In this document: one piece after another, positions 44,223 to 53,278 of the stretch
Layout: the number at the start of each line of letters is the position of its first letter
How positions within the stretch are numbered: the first letter of the stretch is position 1
Assembly (NCBI GenBank): GCA_039704465.1
Contig: JASFAU010000010.1
Span: 620,001-684,000 of the forward strand
Direction of reading: 5' to 3'
Length of the DNA stretch: 64,000 bases
From: Plasmodiophora brassicae
Taxonomy: Eukaryota; Endomyxa; Phytomyxea; Plasmodiophorida; Plasmodiophoridae
Program-made: the position numbers and the translations under genes
The notes under the pieces: generated by a model
What the model saw: the letters and a program-made list of their open reading frames with translations, nothing else
Databases searched by the model: none
What the model was told of the DNA's origin: nothing

Positions 44223-46174
44223 ATGACGCAGGTAACGGTCACCCAGCCTGAGAAGAAGCGTCGGCGTCGCAACAAAGCGAAAGCTGCCACTGCACCGTCT
44301 GAGACCCAGCAGGAGAACGTCGGCCAGAAGGAAGCGCTGCCAGAACCCGCTAGTGGCGGTGGTGAGGTTCCAGCCGAGACTGTCGGTGTCGCTGGTGATC
44401 AGGTCCAGTCTGGGGATGCGACGGCCCCCCAGCCCGCCAAGAAACGCCGGCGTGGAACACGTGGTAAATCACAGGCTGTCGCTGGTCGTGAAGCAGAACC
44501 AGAGGCACCGAACAACGTGAATCAGTCAGGACCTGTCGAGGAGGCTGACCCGGAGCCAGTCAACGACGGAAACGAGAACGCGCAGAACGAAGAGGATGTC
44601 AAAGGCGCTGAGGGCCCTTCTGCCGACGTTGACGACACTTCACGGAACGTCAACCCAGCAGACGTTGCACTGGACTACGACTTCGGGTCACTTGAACTGT
44701 CAACGGCCACACGGTCGGCGCTTACCGACATCGGTTACGAACGCATGACCGAAGTCCAGGCGCGATGCATCCCGTTGCTGCTATCCGGTGCCGACGTTCT
44801 GGGCGCTGCGAAAACTGGGTCTGGGAAGACGATGGCGTTCCTGATCCCTGCAGTGGAGCTGCTGTACAAGGCGGAATTCAAACCTCGGAACGGCACCGGC
44901 GTCATCGTCATCACCCCGACCCGGGAACTGGCGCTGCAGATCTATGGCGAGGCTCGCAAACTGCTCAAGTACCATTCGCAGACGCACGGCATCGTCATCG
45001 GCGGTGGCAATCGCAAACAGGAAGAGGACAAACTGAAGCGTGGCGTGAACGTGCTTATCGCTACTCCAGGAAGACTTCTGGATCACCTGCAGAATACGAA
45101 CTTTACGTTCAAGAACTTGATTGGGCTCGTCATTGACGAGGCCGATCGCATCCTGGAGATCGGGTTCGAGCAAGAGCTACGTGAGATCATCAAGATCCTG
45201 CCGTCGAAGCGCCAAACGATGCTGTTCTCGGCGACGCAGACGCAGAAGGTCAAGGACATTGCGCGCGTGTCGACGAACAAATCGCCCGTCTACGTGGGTG
45301 TTGACGACCATAAGGAGGCAGCAACGCGTAAGGGCCTTACGCAGGGTTACGTCGTCTGCCCGTCCGAGCGCCGATTCCTGCTTCTCTACTCGTTCCTGAA
45401 GCGGAACCTGAAGAAGAAGGTCATCGTGTTCTTCTCCACCTGCATGTCTGTCAAGTTCCACGCCGAGCTCCTGAACTATATCGACATCCCCGTCATCGAG
45501 CTCCATGGCAAATTGAAACAGTCCAAGAGGACGTCGACGTTCTTCGAGGTCTGTGCCGTCCGCAATGTTCGACGTCTAACAGTGTATCTGACATGGTCAT
45601 GGAACAGTTTGTCAACGCTGAACGGGGCATCCTGCTGTGCACGGATGTGGCCGCGCGCGGTCTGGACATTCCCGAGGTCGACTGGATCATCCAGTTCGAT
45701 CCCCCATCGGACCCGAAGGAGTACATCCATCGGGTCGGGCGGACGGCGCGTGGTGTGGCCGGTGCCAAAGGCAAAGCCCTGCTGTTCATGCTGCCGCAGG
45801 AGGTCAAGTTCCTGCATCATCTGAAGTACGCCAAGATTCCCGTCTGCGAGTTCGAGTTCCCAACGTCGAAGATCGCCAACGTGCAGTCGCAACTCGAGGC
45901 TCTAATCGAGAAGACGTACTACCTGTACAAATCCGCCCGCGAGGCCTACCGCGCTTACATCCAGGGATACGCCCAGGCGTCCCTCAAGGACGTGTTCGAC
46001 GTGCACAGCCTCGACCTGGAAGCCGTCGCCCGCTCGTTCGGGTTCACAGCCCCGCCCAAGGTGCCCCTGAAGATCGCCCTGACGGGCAAGAACTCGAGGA
46101 AACGCTCGCGGCACGGATTCAACCAGGATAACCCGTATGGAGACGCCAAGACACCCCCACAATTCTCCCGGTAA
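44223..46174 (+). CDS. DDX18: DEAD-box RNA helicase Has1/DDX18 (60S ribosome biogenesis)
   Basis: Two exons, 44223-45548 and 45608-46174, with a 59-nt intron; 630 residues (human 670). A Lys/Glu-rich disordered N-terminus with nuclear-localisation-like [10 protein letters not shown] precedes the helicase core. Motifs: Walker [38 protein letters not shown] (the DEAD box), [22 protein letters not shown] and HRVGRTARG. The stretch [19 protein letters not shown] and the C-terminal domain with [20 protein letters not shown] are diagnostic of Has1/DDX18. The enzyme remodels pre-rRNA and snoRNAs in the nucleolus. The start at 44223 precedes the basic cluster. Confidence 0.93.
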
Positions 46175-46447
46175 ACTGCCCAGCAGCATACGCCCATCTG
46201 TTCATACACCGGGTTTGCCACACGTTGCAACATGAGCGCGTAATCGAACCCTCTAAGTCAGCTGCTATCCCTACTGATCGCATGATGTACTTCGGGGAGA
46301 AGAGTGCCGTCTGACGTCCAAGGAGGCAGACTGAAACGGCGGTCCTGGTGCGCGTTCTTGCCGAGTTGCCCCGGTCGGTCGTAGTACGCGGCAATGTCGT
46401 TCCTAGACCAGGGTGCAGGACGGTGAAACACGACGTGTATTGGGATA

Positions 46448-47599
46448 TCAGAACAGGGCATACACAAGACCGACGACGACGGCAACGGGGACGGTGGCCT
46501 TGCCGGCGGCCGACGTCTGGCTTCGCGTGCGCTCCGGTTTCGTGGAGGACTGACTGGTACGTGCCATCATCATGCCAACCGACGCGAGGGCGGCGCCAGT
46601 GGCACCCAGGGTCAAGGCCCGGTTGGCAGATTGCTGTCGGATGACCTGCTGCACGGCGGTCTTCCTCATCGAGGCAGCGGCCAGCCCGGCACCGGCAAAG
46701 GCCACGCCAGTGAAGAGCAGGTTCCTGTTGCGCCTCTCGCGCAGGGCACGCTCATTCTGCTCGTTCTGCAGGCGCTGCTCTTCCAGGGCCATCTGCCTGG
46801 CCAGCTGGACCCGTTCCCGCTGCTCGGCCGCCATCCGCGCCTTCTTCAACGCCTCCGTCTCTGTGCGTTTCCCGATGATGTCCAGCTCGGCCTCGTGCTG
46901 CTTGCGCTTCGTGTCGGCGTCGATCGCCGCCTCGTTGACCTGCTGGTCCAGCTTCGCCAGGACCACAGACGTCTCCGTGACGATATTGTTCAGCTTCTTC
47001 TCGGTCTCCAAGCGGGTCTTCTCCTGGTGCGCAACAAGCTCACACTGCTTCTCCTTCAACTTCTTATCGTAGTAGCTCTTGAACGCTCGTCCGCCCTCGT
47101 TGATCACAGACGTGGCGGCATCGCATTTGGTTGCCACCTTCTGGGTGTCCTGGTACAGCCTCATCTGCTTCGCGTTGTAGTGCCCGTCGACAATGGCGTT
47201 GGCGGCGCGGAAGACTCCTTTGGTGACCGAGGTGCCCAGAGCGTTCGTGGCCAGACAGGCGTCGTGGGCAACATGCTGGGCGGTGTCGCAGACGGTGCCG
47301 AGCATGTTCGCGCCGACACCAGATACCTCAGCGGCCGCTGGTGCGATCTTGCCGAACGCCTCACTGCCGGCCTGGCTGAGGACCACGGCAGCGCCGCCCA
47401 GCTTCTCAGCAACCTTCTCGCCCTTTTCGCCTACATGCCGAACGGCTTCACCAGCGACCGCCATGGTGCGCTCACCGCGTTCAGCAAGGGACCCGATCCC
47501 CATCAAGTCTTCACCAGGGCGAAATGCAGCGTTGCAGGTAAGCACAATGACGGCAAGGACGACGAGACGAGCGTGTGAGGACGACGAAAGGCGTGGCAT
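46448..47599 (-). CDS. Secreted coiled-coil membrane protein family, member 1
   Basis: Intronless, 383 residues. A signal peptide (ARLVVLAVIVLTCNAAF) is followed by an Ala/Gly/Val-rich region (~40-150) and a long charged coiled coil (~150-300; for example KLKEKQCELVAHQEKTRLE). Two Gly/Ala-rich hydrophobic stretches follow: LLFTGVAFAGAGLAAASM and RALTLGATGAALASVGMMMA. The second is the family motif shared with the other members of the cluster. The protein ends in a short hydrophobic tail (ATVPVAVVVGLVYALF) and lacks the full C-terminal TM helix and basic end of members 2, 3, 4 and 6, so it may be truncated. Function is unknown. It is divergent from member 2. Confidence 0.78.
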   Translation of the reverse strand: MPRLSSSSHARLVVLAVIVLTCNAAFRPGEDLMGIGSLAERGERTMAVAGEAVRHVGEKGEKVAEKLGGAAVVLSQAGSEAFGKIAPAAAEVSGVGANMLGTVCDTAQHVAHDACLATNALGTSVTKGVFRAANAIVDGHYNAKQMRLYQDTQKVATKCDAATSVINEGGRAFKSYYDKKLKEKQCELVAHQEKTRLETEKKLNNIVTETSVVLAKLDQQVNEAAIDADTKRKQHEAELDIIGKRTETEALKKARMAAEQRERVQLARQMALEEQRLQNEQNERALRERRNRNLLFTGVAFAGAGLAAASMRKTAVQQVIRQQSANRALTLGATGAALASVGMMMARTSQSSTKPERTRSQTSAAGKATVPVAVVVGLVYALF

Positions 47600-48044
47600 T
47601 GTTGCGGGATCAGGGGGACTCTTACGCGTGCAGAAGGTTGATAGTACTTGTGGTAGTGTTCGTAGAGAGTATTGGTAGTAGTAGTGGTGGTGGTGGCGGT
47701 GTGGTAGTTCAATGAACGCGTTCGATATAACAATGAGGCGGTGGGCAGGATTGCCGAGCTCGAATTTAGCGTTCTTGACAAACCTTGGATGGTGAGATTC
47801 CAGATTAGGAAATGGCCTCGCGACGAATTTAGAGCTGATGCGGAATTAGAAGAGTGGCAAATCAGGGAACACACGAGGTGACCACCCAGCGACGTGCTGC
47901 CCGTCCGCATGGTCTATTCTACATTCAACGACTGATCTCAGCAACGCCACTAGGAAACGAACTCGAATACCGCCGCCCGGCTGTGCTGCTCGACTCGCGC
48001 TTATCTGTAGACGTTCCAGCTAATCGCACGCCTACGTACCCTCG
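47600..48044. other. Divergent intergenic region, family members 1 and 2
   Basis: 445 bp without a gene. It holds a TATA-type element (47722-47736), a GGT/AGT triplet-rich stretch (47640-47710) that would be the leader of member 1, and several TTTAG/TTAG words (AATTTAG at 47763-47769, AGATTAGG at 47802-47809, AATTTAGA at 47826-47833, AATTAGA at 47844-47850). Confidence 0.5.
47722..47736 (-). promoter_or_regulatory. TATA-type core promoter element of family member 1
   Basis: The plus strand reads TCGATATAACAATGA. The promoter of member 3 has TCGATATAAGAATGA at 50547-50561, identical in 14 of 15 bases, in the same orientation relative to its gene and at a similar distance from the start codon (about 123 and 108 bp). 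Confidence 0.6.
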
Positions 48045-48974
48045 ATGTCACGGAAACTGCTCCTGCTCTCTGCAGGATTGCTCCTAACCGTCGCGTTGGC
48101 GCACGAGGGAGAGGCCCAACCCGGTTGTTTGACCAGGGCATACCAGTATTGCTGCTCGAAGGCCATCGAGTGTTTCGATTACTACACAGGGATTCAGGAG
48201 GAAAGGGATATCGCGGAGGAGCGGAAGGCCTGCGCCAACGCGAAGTTGATTTGCGATGGTGTTGCTGCCGGCGGACAGATCCTCGATGCTTGCCTCGAAT
48301 CCCAACACAAGAAGGTTAAGAACCGTTTTAAGTTTGACCAAGCATGCATTCGACAGCTCCATGTGGAAGAAATGAAGGATATTACGCATCGCCACCAGAA
48401 GATGGACGCTGAGGCCGAGGCCGCCTGCATCAAGAACATCATCGATAAGCAGATCGAGAGGGATCTGGAGGACATTGAAAAGGGTTGTGAAGCGAAGGAC
48501 AAGGAGCTGAAAGCGGCCAGAGAGCAATTGAAACGGAAGTATCTTCAGGAAAAGCAGTTGCTGGAGAAAGAGCAAGAGGAGCAGGACCACCTAATGACGG
48601 AAGAGCGGATTAACGACGAGTCGAGCCAGAAAGAGAGGAAGATGAGAACAACGATGTTGGGAGCAGGCATCGGATTGACAGCGCTAACAGCCGCGTCTCT
48701 GATGCATTCCAAGCAGATCGTCATTGAGCGCCAAAGGTCGACGGCCAAAGCGGTTCACCTCGGTATGGGAGCGGCCGCATCTGTCGCACTGGTGACCAGG
48801 TTCATCCGCAACCGTAAAGCGCCTGTCGACGAGGCCCAAATGCCACCAATCAAGACACGCCGTCCGACGTCATCGGCTTCCGTCCCCGTACTTGGCATTA
48901 TACTGGGAGTCACCGGTGTCTGCCTCTTCCTCCTTGTGGTTGTTGTCGCGATCGTGCTCCACAAACGCAAATAA
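48045..48974 (+). CDS. Secreted coiled-coil membrane protein family, member 2
   Basis: Intronless, 309 residues. A classic signal peptide (MSRKLLLLSAGLLLTVALA) precedes a Cys-containing segment (CLTRAYQYCCSKAIECFDY), then about 130 residues of charged coiled coil (for example REQLKRKYLQEKQLLEKEQE). The Gly/Ala-rich segment TTMLGAGIGLTALTAASLM and the family motif HLGMGAAASVALVTRFIRN follow. A C-terminal TM helix (VPVLGIILGVTGVCLFLLVV) ends in a basic LHKRK tail, predicting a type I membrane protein with the coiled coil outside or in the lumen. It differs from its relatives by about nine cysteines. Function unknown. Confidence 0.8.
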   Translation: MSRKLLLLSAGLLLTVALAHEGEAQPGCLTRAYQYCCSKAIECFDYYTGIQEERDIAEERKACANAKLICDGVAAGGQILDACLESQHKKVKNRFKFDQACIRQLHVEEMKDITHRHQKMDAEAEAACIKNIIDKQIERDLEDIEKGCEAKDKELKAAREQLKRKYLQEKQLLEKEQEEQDHLMTEERINDESSQKERKMRTTMLGAGIGLTALTAASLMHSKQIVIERQRSTAKAVHLGMGAAASVALVTRFIRNRKAPVDEAQMPPIKTRRPTSSASVPVLGIILGVTGVCLFLLVVVVAIVLHKRK

Positions 48975-49188
48975 AACGAGTCCTGCATCTTCGACAGCGC
49001 GTCCGTACATGACTAGGTCTGAGGAGCTAGCAACTGCCCTTCTGACCTAGTAATATTGACAGCCAGTGTGGTTATCGGTTAGATGCCGCCCTGAATTACT
49101 ATGAGGAACGGCTGAGAGTACCTGCAGGGGGACGCTGTGTTTCATATCTGTTCGTGTAATTGAAGGGTATTGCAGAAAGGTTCATTCA

Positions 49189-50439
49189 TCAAAACATGAG
49201 AGTAGTACTGGAGGGTTGCGTCTGGGAACCGGTTCGCTTGTTGTAGACGACGACGCCCGCGACGACACCGGCGAACAGAACGCACCCCGCAATGACGCAT
49301 GACACGATGGTGGCAACAGGGAGGCTGCTCTGCTTCGCCTTGCTCGCCTTCTGGGTGTCCTCCATCCGCTTACGGCGTTCATCATGCGAGCGGGCGAACA
49401 TTGTCGCCAGACCGACACCAGCAGCAGCCACCGCCCCAAGTTTCATGGCGCTGCTCGCTGTGCTTGGCTTGACGGCAAACAGTGTGTCCGGCTTGACCGG
49501 TTTCAACGCCCAAGCACCTAGCCCAAGCGCCAATGCGCTTCCGCCGGCCGCCGCCAGGCCCATTTTCGTTTGCTGTAGTGCCAGCTCCTTGCGCCTTTCT
49601 TCTTCGTCCATCCTTCGTTGATGTTCCTTCTGCTCGCTCTCCAACTTGGCCTTGCGTTCGTTGTCCAGCGTTTTCTCGACCATCCACTTGGCGCTGGCAA
49701 CAGCCTTGGTTTCCTCCAGGCCTTGCAGTGTGTCGTCAGTCATCGCCCAGTGCTCTTTCTCCTTCGTCTTGGCTTTCAGAGCTTTGATTTGTTCCTGGGA
49801 CTTCAAGTTCGTCGATGTCATCCCGACAAGGCATTCGGATGCAGTCGTACACAATCCAATCGTGGCGTCGTACGCCTTCTTCTTGACGTCGGTGTCGAAC
49901 TTTTTCTCCAGCGAGTCGACAGCCGTGGTGGTTGCCGTAGTCGCCACGTTCAACTTGGCTCGGAGTAGGTTGGCGTCCTGAATGGCCTCCTGTTGCTTGA
50001 GGTGACTTCTGGAGTCGATCCAGTTGCAAGCGAAGCCGCTTGTCCCGTCGATAGCCTTGGTCCCCAGATTGCTGACCGTGCCGGTCACGTCTGTCGAGAT
50101 GCTCTTCGTGGCCTCGGCGACATGCGTGACGCCCTTGTCGACGTTATGGGTGATCTGGACCAGGGCGTCGCATCCGGGCTCGATCATGGTGCTCAGCGAC
50201 TTGGTTGCCGCAGTGGACGCGTCGAGCAACGTGCCAGCAGCTTTCTCAGCATGGTCCGCGAAAGCCTTGCCGTCGCTGGCGGCTTGTTTTACGGTCCGCT
50301 CACCGGCGTTCATCACCTTGGTGCTGCCGCTAAAGTAGCCGAGCATGGCTGCAGGCGTCGCATAGACGGTAAGAGAAGGGCCCAGTATCATCACCAATAG
50401 CACCAGCGACAGAAGTGAGTGCGGTCGAAAGAGGGTCAT
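49189..50439 (-). CDS. Secreted coiled-coil membrane protein family, member 3
   Basis: Intronless, 416 residues from the ATG at 50439; the frame is open further upstream but the signal peptide (SLLSLVLLVMILGPSLTVYA) fixes the start. An Ala/Thr/Ser-rich helical region follows (~30-150), then a coiled coil (~195-290, for example NERKAKLESEQKEHQRRMDE). The Gly/Ala-rich stretch MGLAAAGGSALALGLGAWAL comes next, then the family motif AMKLGAVAAAGVGLATMFAR and a C-terminal TM helix (LPVATIVSCVIAGCVLFAGV) with the tail VVYNKR. Its architecture matches members 1 and 4 closely. It is divergent from member 4, sharing a 474-bp promoter region. Confidence 0.8.
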   Translation of the reverse strand: MTLFRPHSLLSLVLLVMILGPSLTVYATPAAMLGYFSGSTKVMNAGERTVKQAASDGKAFADHAEKAAGTLLDASTAATKSLSTMIEPGCDALVQITHNVDKGVTHVAEATKSISTDVTGTVSNLGTKAIDGTSGFACNWIDSRSHLKQQEAIQDANLLRAKLNVATTATTTAVDSLEKKFDTDVKKKAYDATIGLCTTASECLVGMTSTNLKSQEQIKALKAKTKEKEHWAMTDDTLQGLEETKAVASAKWMVEKTLDNERKAKLESEQKEHQRRMDEEERRKELALQQTKMGLAAAGGSALALGLGAWALKPVKPDTLFAVKPSTASSAMKLGAVAAAGVGLATMFARSHDERRKRMEDTQKASKAKQSSLPVATIVSCVIAGCVLFAGVVAGVVVYNKRTGSQTQPSSTTLMF

Positions 50440-50546
50440 GACGTTTGAAGGGACAGGTGTCGTTGCCTTTGATTGCTGGCGGAAGATAGTAGGTAGATGG
50501 TACTGTGATGGTAGTAGCGGATCGTGCGGATGTTGCGAACGAGGGA

Positions 50547-50561
50547 TCGATATAAGAATGA
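50547..50561 (-). promoter_or_regulatory. TATA-type core promoter element of family member 3
   Basis: The plus strand reads TCGATATAAGAATGA, near-identical to the member 1 element at 47722-47736. It lies about 108 bp upstream of the start codon at 50439. Confidence 0.6.
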
Positions 50562-50581
50562 ATCGATTCTGGTCCCGCACT

Positions 50582-50646
50582 TCGGATTTAGGTTCGCCAG
50601 AGAGACCATGTGACCGCATCGTTCCCAGGCACACACCTAAATCCGA
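50582..50646. promoter_or_regulatory. 11-bp inverted repeat in the shared member 3/4 promoter
   Basis: TCGGATTTAGG (50582-50592) and its exact reverse complement CCTAAATCCGA (50636-50646) are separated by 43 bp. Related words (CTCTAAATTCGGG at 50664-50676, TCTAAAATTGG at 50708-50718) follow. A paired binding site for a regulator is plausible; no factor is known. Confidence 0.5.
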
Positions 50647-50810
50647 CATCGGGCCCCAGATCCCTCTAAATTCGGGTTTTGGCTGGCAGCCGTCCCAGGG
50701 GTCCGCATCTAAAATTGGCACGTACAGCATGCACCGATCCATTCAGCAATCGAATTGGTTCCAGCGGATGCTCGTATTTAGAAACATCAGTACGAGAACG
50801 GCACCAGGCA

Positions 50811-50825
50811 TTTATATAATCCATA
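50811..50825 (+). promoter_or_regulatory. TATA-type element of family member 4
   Basis: TTTATATAATCCATA lies about 90-100 bp upstream of the member 4 start, in the same relative position as the elements of members 1 and 3. Confidence 0.5.
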
Positions 50826-50913
50826 CCGAGTGCTACCTGACAGACGACACGACTTCAACCACCGACCACCTCTACAACTTCACCGCATCGGCCACTATAA
50901 GTGAAGAGCACTC

Positions 50914-51864
50914 ATGTTAATGAGCCACGCTCACCTGCAGGGGGGACGTCGCTGTACCGCAATTCTGCTCATGGCTGTCATCATGCTAGTCCATATGGTT
51001 AGTGGCGGCTTGATCACTGGCGTGGCCGTCGTAGGTACTGTGAAACTAGCTGCGAACGGCTGTCAGCAACACGTAAATCACAAGAAGGAGACAATCCGGG
51101 CCGACGCCGACCGTTACGAGAAAATGACAAAGACGCTCGGTGCCGCGATTCAGGTATCGGCTGATGCAGTGAAAACATCGTACTCTGCCGATGCTGAACG
51201 AGACCATATCCGGACGAGTCTGCTGGAGGACGAACTGGAGAAACTGCACGAGAGCAATAAGGCCGAGAAGGACCATAGGGCTGATATAGAGAGAAAGAAG
51301 ACGCGGACGGAACTGGAGACCTATCGAACAGAGGCATCGATTGACGACAGGATGCAGCAGGCCTTGGTCGAATCCAGAAAGAAGTCCTGCGAGCTGGAGG
51401 CCATCAAACAAGAACTCAGAGAACTCGAACGCCTTGAAGAGGAGCGCCACAAACAGGAACAGCGGCGGCAACAGATCGGTAAGGTCGAGGAGGACACAGC
51501 TCAATCCATTTCACGAGCCCAGGCCCAAAGCCAGATTGCCGTCGTCGCTGCACTGGGCCTTCTTGGTACCGGAGCACTCACTGCCCGGCGCTCATCGAAA
51601 CAAGCTGTTGTTGCGCAGCAAAGGAAGAAGAACCACGCTATGACGCTTGGGGCAGTCACCGCAGCGTCCGTTGGCATGGCGACCATGTTCGCTCGCCGTC
51701 GCGAGTGGACTCGTACGACAGCAGTGAACAACGATCTTCCTTCCGCAGGCAGTACTGATGATGCAGAACTTCCCGTCGGCGTCATTGTCGGCGCAGTCGT
51801 CGGTGGTGTCGCGCTGCTCGCAGCTGTCATTGCCATCGTTGCTATCGCCAACAAGGGAAACTAA
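50914..51864 (+). CDS. Secreted coiled-coil membrane protein family, member 4
   Basis: Intronless, 316 residues from 50914, or 314 from the methionine at 50920. A signal peptide (CTAILLMAVIMLVHMVSG) is followed by a small Gly/Val-rich segment, then a coiled coil of about 130 residues (for example IKQELRELERLEEERHKQEQ). The hydrophobic stretch IAVVAALGLLGTGALTARR leads to the family motif HAMTLGAVTAASVGMATMFA, then a Pro/Ser linker and the C-terminal TM helix PVGVIVGAVVGGVALLAAVI with a short basic end. Its family motif is closest to that of member 3. Function unknown. Confidence 0.8.
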   Translation: MLMSHAHLQGGRRCTAILLMAVIMLVHMVSGGLITGVAVVGTVKLAANGCQQHVNHKKETIRADADRYEKMTKTLGAAIQVSADAVKTSYSADAERDHIRTSLLEDELEKLHESNKAEKDHRADIERKKTRTELETYRTEASIDDRMQQALVESRKKSCELEAIKQELRELERLEEERHKQEQRRQQIGKVEEDTAQSISRAQAQSQIAVVAALGLLGTGALTARRSSKQAVVAQQRKKNHAMTLGAVTAASVGMATMFARRREWTRTTAVNNDLPSAGSTDDAELPVGVIVGAVVGGVALLAAVIAIVAIANKGN

Positions 51865-52202
51865 TACACGGAATGAAGACCAGAACTGACCAGATGCGAC
51901 CGAGTAATCGCCCGGAACTATGTAGCGTCAGCGATTCTCGGGCCGTTCGGCGACCGGGCATATCTACCGGATTAAGAATCTCCCATCTGGCGCTCCCCAC
52001 CCGTCCTAAGTTTAGACCACAGGTTCGTCCCATTTTAGAAGGGAACTTCGCGGTCGCGCGATCGGACCATTTTCTAAGAGGCCCAATCGTACGTGCGGCT
52101 TCGATTCTGCCCAAACTTCTTCCCGGCTGATACTCTAATCTGCCATTCTTCTCACGGCCAGCTCTAAGAACACGTCGGCTCTGCGTACGAACACAAAAGG
52201 CA
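51865..52202. other. Intergenic region upstream of family member 5
   Basis: 338 bp without a gene. It is rich in the cluster words: CCTAAGTTTAGACC (about 52005-52018), CATTTTAGAAG (about 52031-52041), TTCTAAGAGG (about 52072-52081), CTCTAATCTG (about 52133-52142) and CTCTAAGAAC (about 52162-52171). No clear TATA element seen. Confidence 0.45.
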
Positions 52203-52934
52203 ATGAACGTCATCAGTGCCGCGCCGGGCTTAATTCAAACTGCCACTAAGCTTTGCAGCAATTTCGTGGAGAAGCGCCAAAAGGAGCACGAACTGAAAGT
52301 ACAGGTCGAATCGTCGTCCAGAGTTAACAGCGTATCCCGCCAACTGGAGGATCAAACAAGAGCTGAAGACACCAAGCATAAAGACAGGATGCGTGCCATG
52401 GAAGCCGACGACCTCCAAAGAGACTTGAACCACAAAGACGAAGTCGAGAAGTACAAAGCGAACAAGTCTACCAATGATGAGACCAAGAGCGAGGTGCAAG
52501 ACAAGTTGCAGGCCGCCCTCGCTGAAGAGGAGACGAAGCGAAGGAGTGCAGAGATACATCGCAAGCGTATCGAGGCAGAGGCTGCCGCTGAGAAAAGGAT
52601 GCTCGAGCAGACGCGCGACAAGATGGCCCCGATCGCGATCGCCAGCGCCGGAGCAGGTGCCGCCCTTGGTACTGTCCTCGCCTATGGGACCAGGGGCATA
52701 AGGATGCCCAACGACGAGCCCGTTGTATTGCGATCTACAGCTGGTTTTGGCTCAGCCGCTCTGGCAACTGTTGCGTTCGCTGCATTACTCTCGAAACGTC
52801 GACGCCAAACGCGACCCACTGTTCAACACCAGACACAGACGGTGCACCACAATACCAGCTCTGGGGGACAGTCCCTTTCAACGATGTCCTGCGTCCTAGT
52901 GTGTATCTGCCTGACCATCTCTACGCTCCTGTGA
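52203..52934 (+). CDS. Coiled-coil membrane protein family, member 5 (no clear signal peptide)
   Basis: Intronless, 243 residues. The N-terminus (MNVISAAPGLIQTATKLCSN) is not a convincing signal peptide, unlike its relatives. The coiled coil spans about residues 20-140 (for example LQAALAEEETKRRSAEIHRK). IAIASAGAGAALGTVLAYG and the diverged family motif GFGSAALATVAFAALLSKRR follow, then a Gln/Thr/Ser linker and a final hydrophobic helix (MSCVLVCICLTISTLL) without a basic tail, which could act as a tail anchor or GPI signal. The missing N-terminal signal suggests a truncated copy or a start further upstream. Confidence 0.72.
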   Translation: MNVISAAPGLIQTATKLCSNFVEKRQKEHELKVQVESSSRVNSVSRQLEDQTRAEDTKHKDRMRAMEADDLQRDLNHKDEVEKYKANKSTNDETKSEVQDKLQAALAEEETKRRSAEIHRKRIEAEAAAEKRMLEQTRDKMAPIAIASAGAGAALGTVLAYGTRGIRMPNDEPVVLRSTAGFGSAALATVAFAALLSKRRRQTRPTVQHQTQTVHHNTSSGGQSLSTMSCVLVCICLTISTLL

Positions 52935-53278
52935 TCGATATTTCTAAAGTGCTCATGGGATCAATCGCATTCATTCTCTCTTTGCTGCTTGCTGCATAGC
53001 TACCTAAAGCATCGTCTGATATTGGGTACAGCAGGCGACGGGTGGGGCCGCAGTCGCTGCGAACCTACCACCGAATTTGGAACGAGGCCAAATCCGGATT
53101 TGGAAGCGAATTGCGCTGACACTTGCTGGACTCGGTCGTTTCGTCACTTTCCATAATCCATCAGCCCGCACTATCAGACCATTACAGTCGCTCCCTCGCC
53201 TCCACCTACTGACCAGATCCCTCTAGCTAAAAGCTGGGCTAGCCATATAGTGCACATCCAAACCGTCGTCCGCCACAC
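52935..53278. other. Intergenic region upstream of family member 6
   Basis: 344 bp without a gene. It contains variants of the cluster words (ACCTAAAGC near 53002, GAATTTGGAAC, CCAAATCCGGATTTGGAAG near 53089-53107, AGCTAAAAG near 53226). CCAAATCCGGATTTGG is itself a 16-bp perfect palindrome. Confidence 0.5.

Larger units (their letters stand above)
50440..50913. other. Divergent intergenic region, family members 3 and 4
   Basis: 474 bp with two TATA-type elements (50547-50561 for member 3, 50811-50825 for member 4). Between them are CTAAA/TTTAG words at 50586-50592, 50637-50642, 50666-50671, 50709-50714 and 50776-50781, two of them forming an 11-bp inverted repeat. The stretches next to both start codons are rich in ACC/CTACC triplets on the sense strand, as in the member 1 leader. 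Confidence 0.55.
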
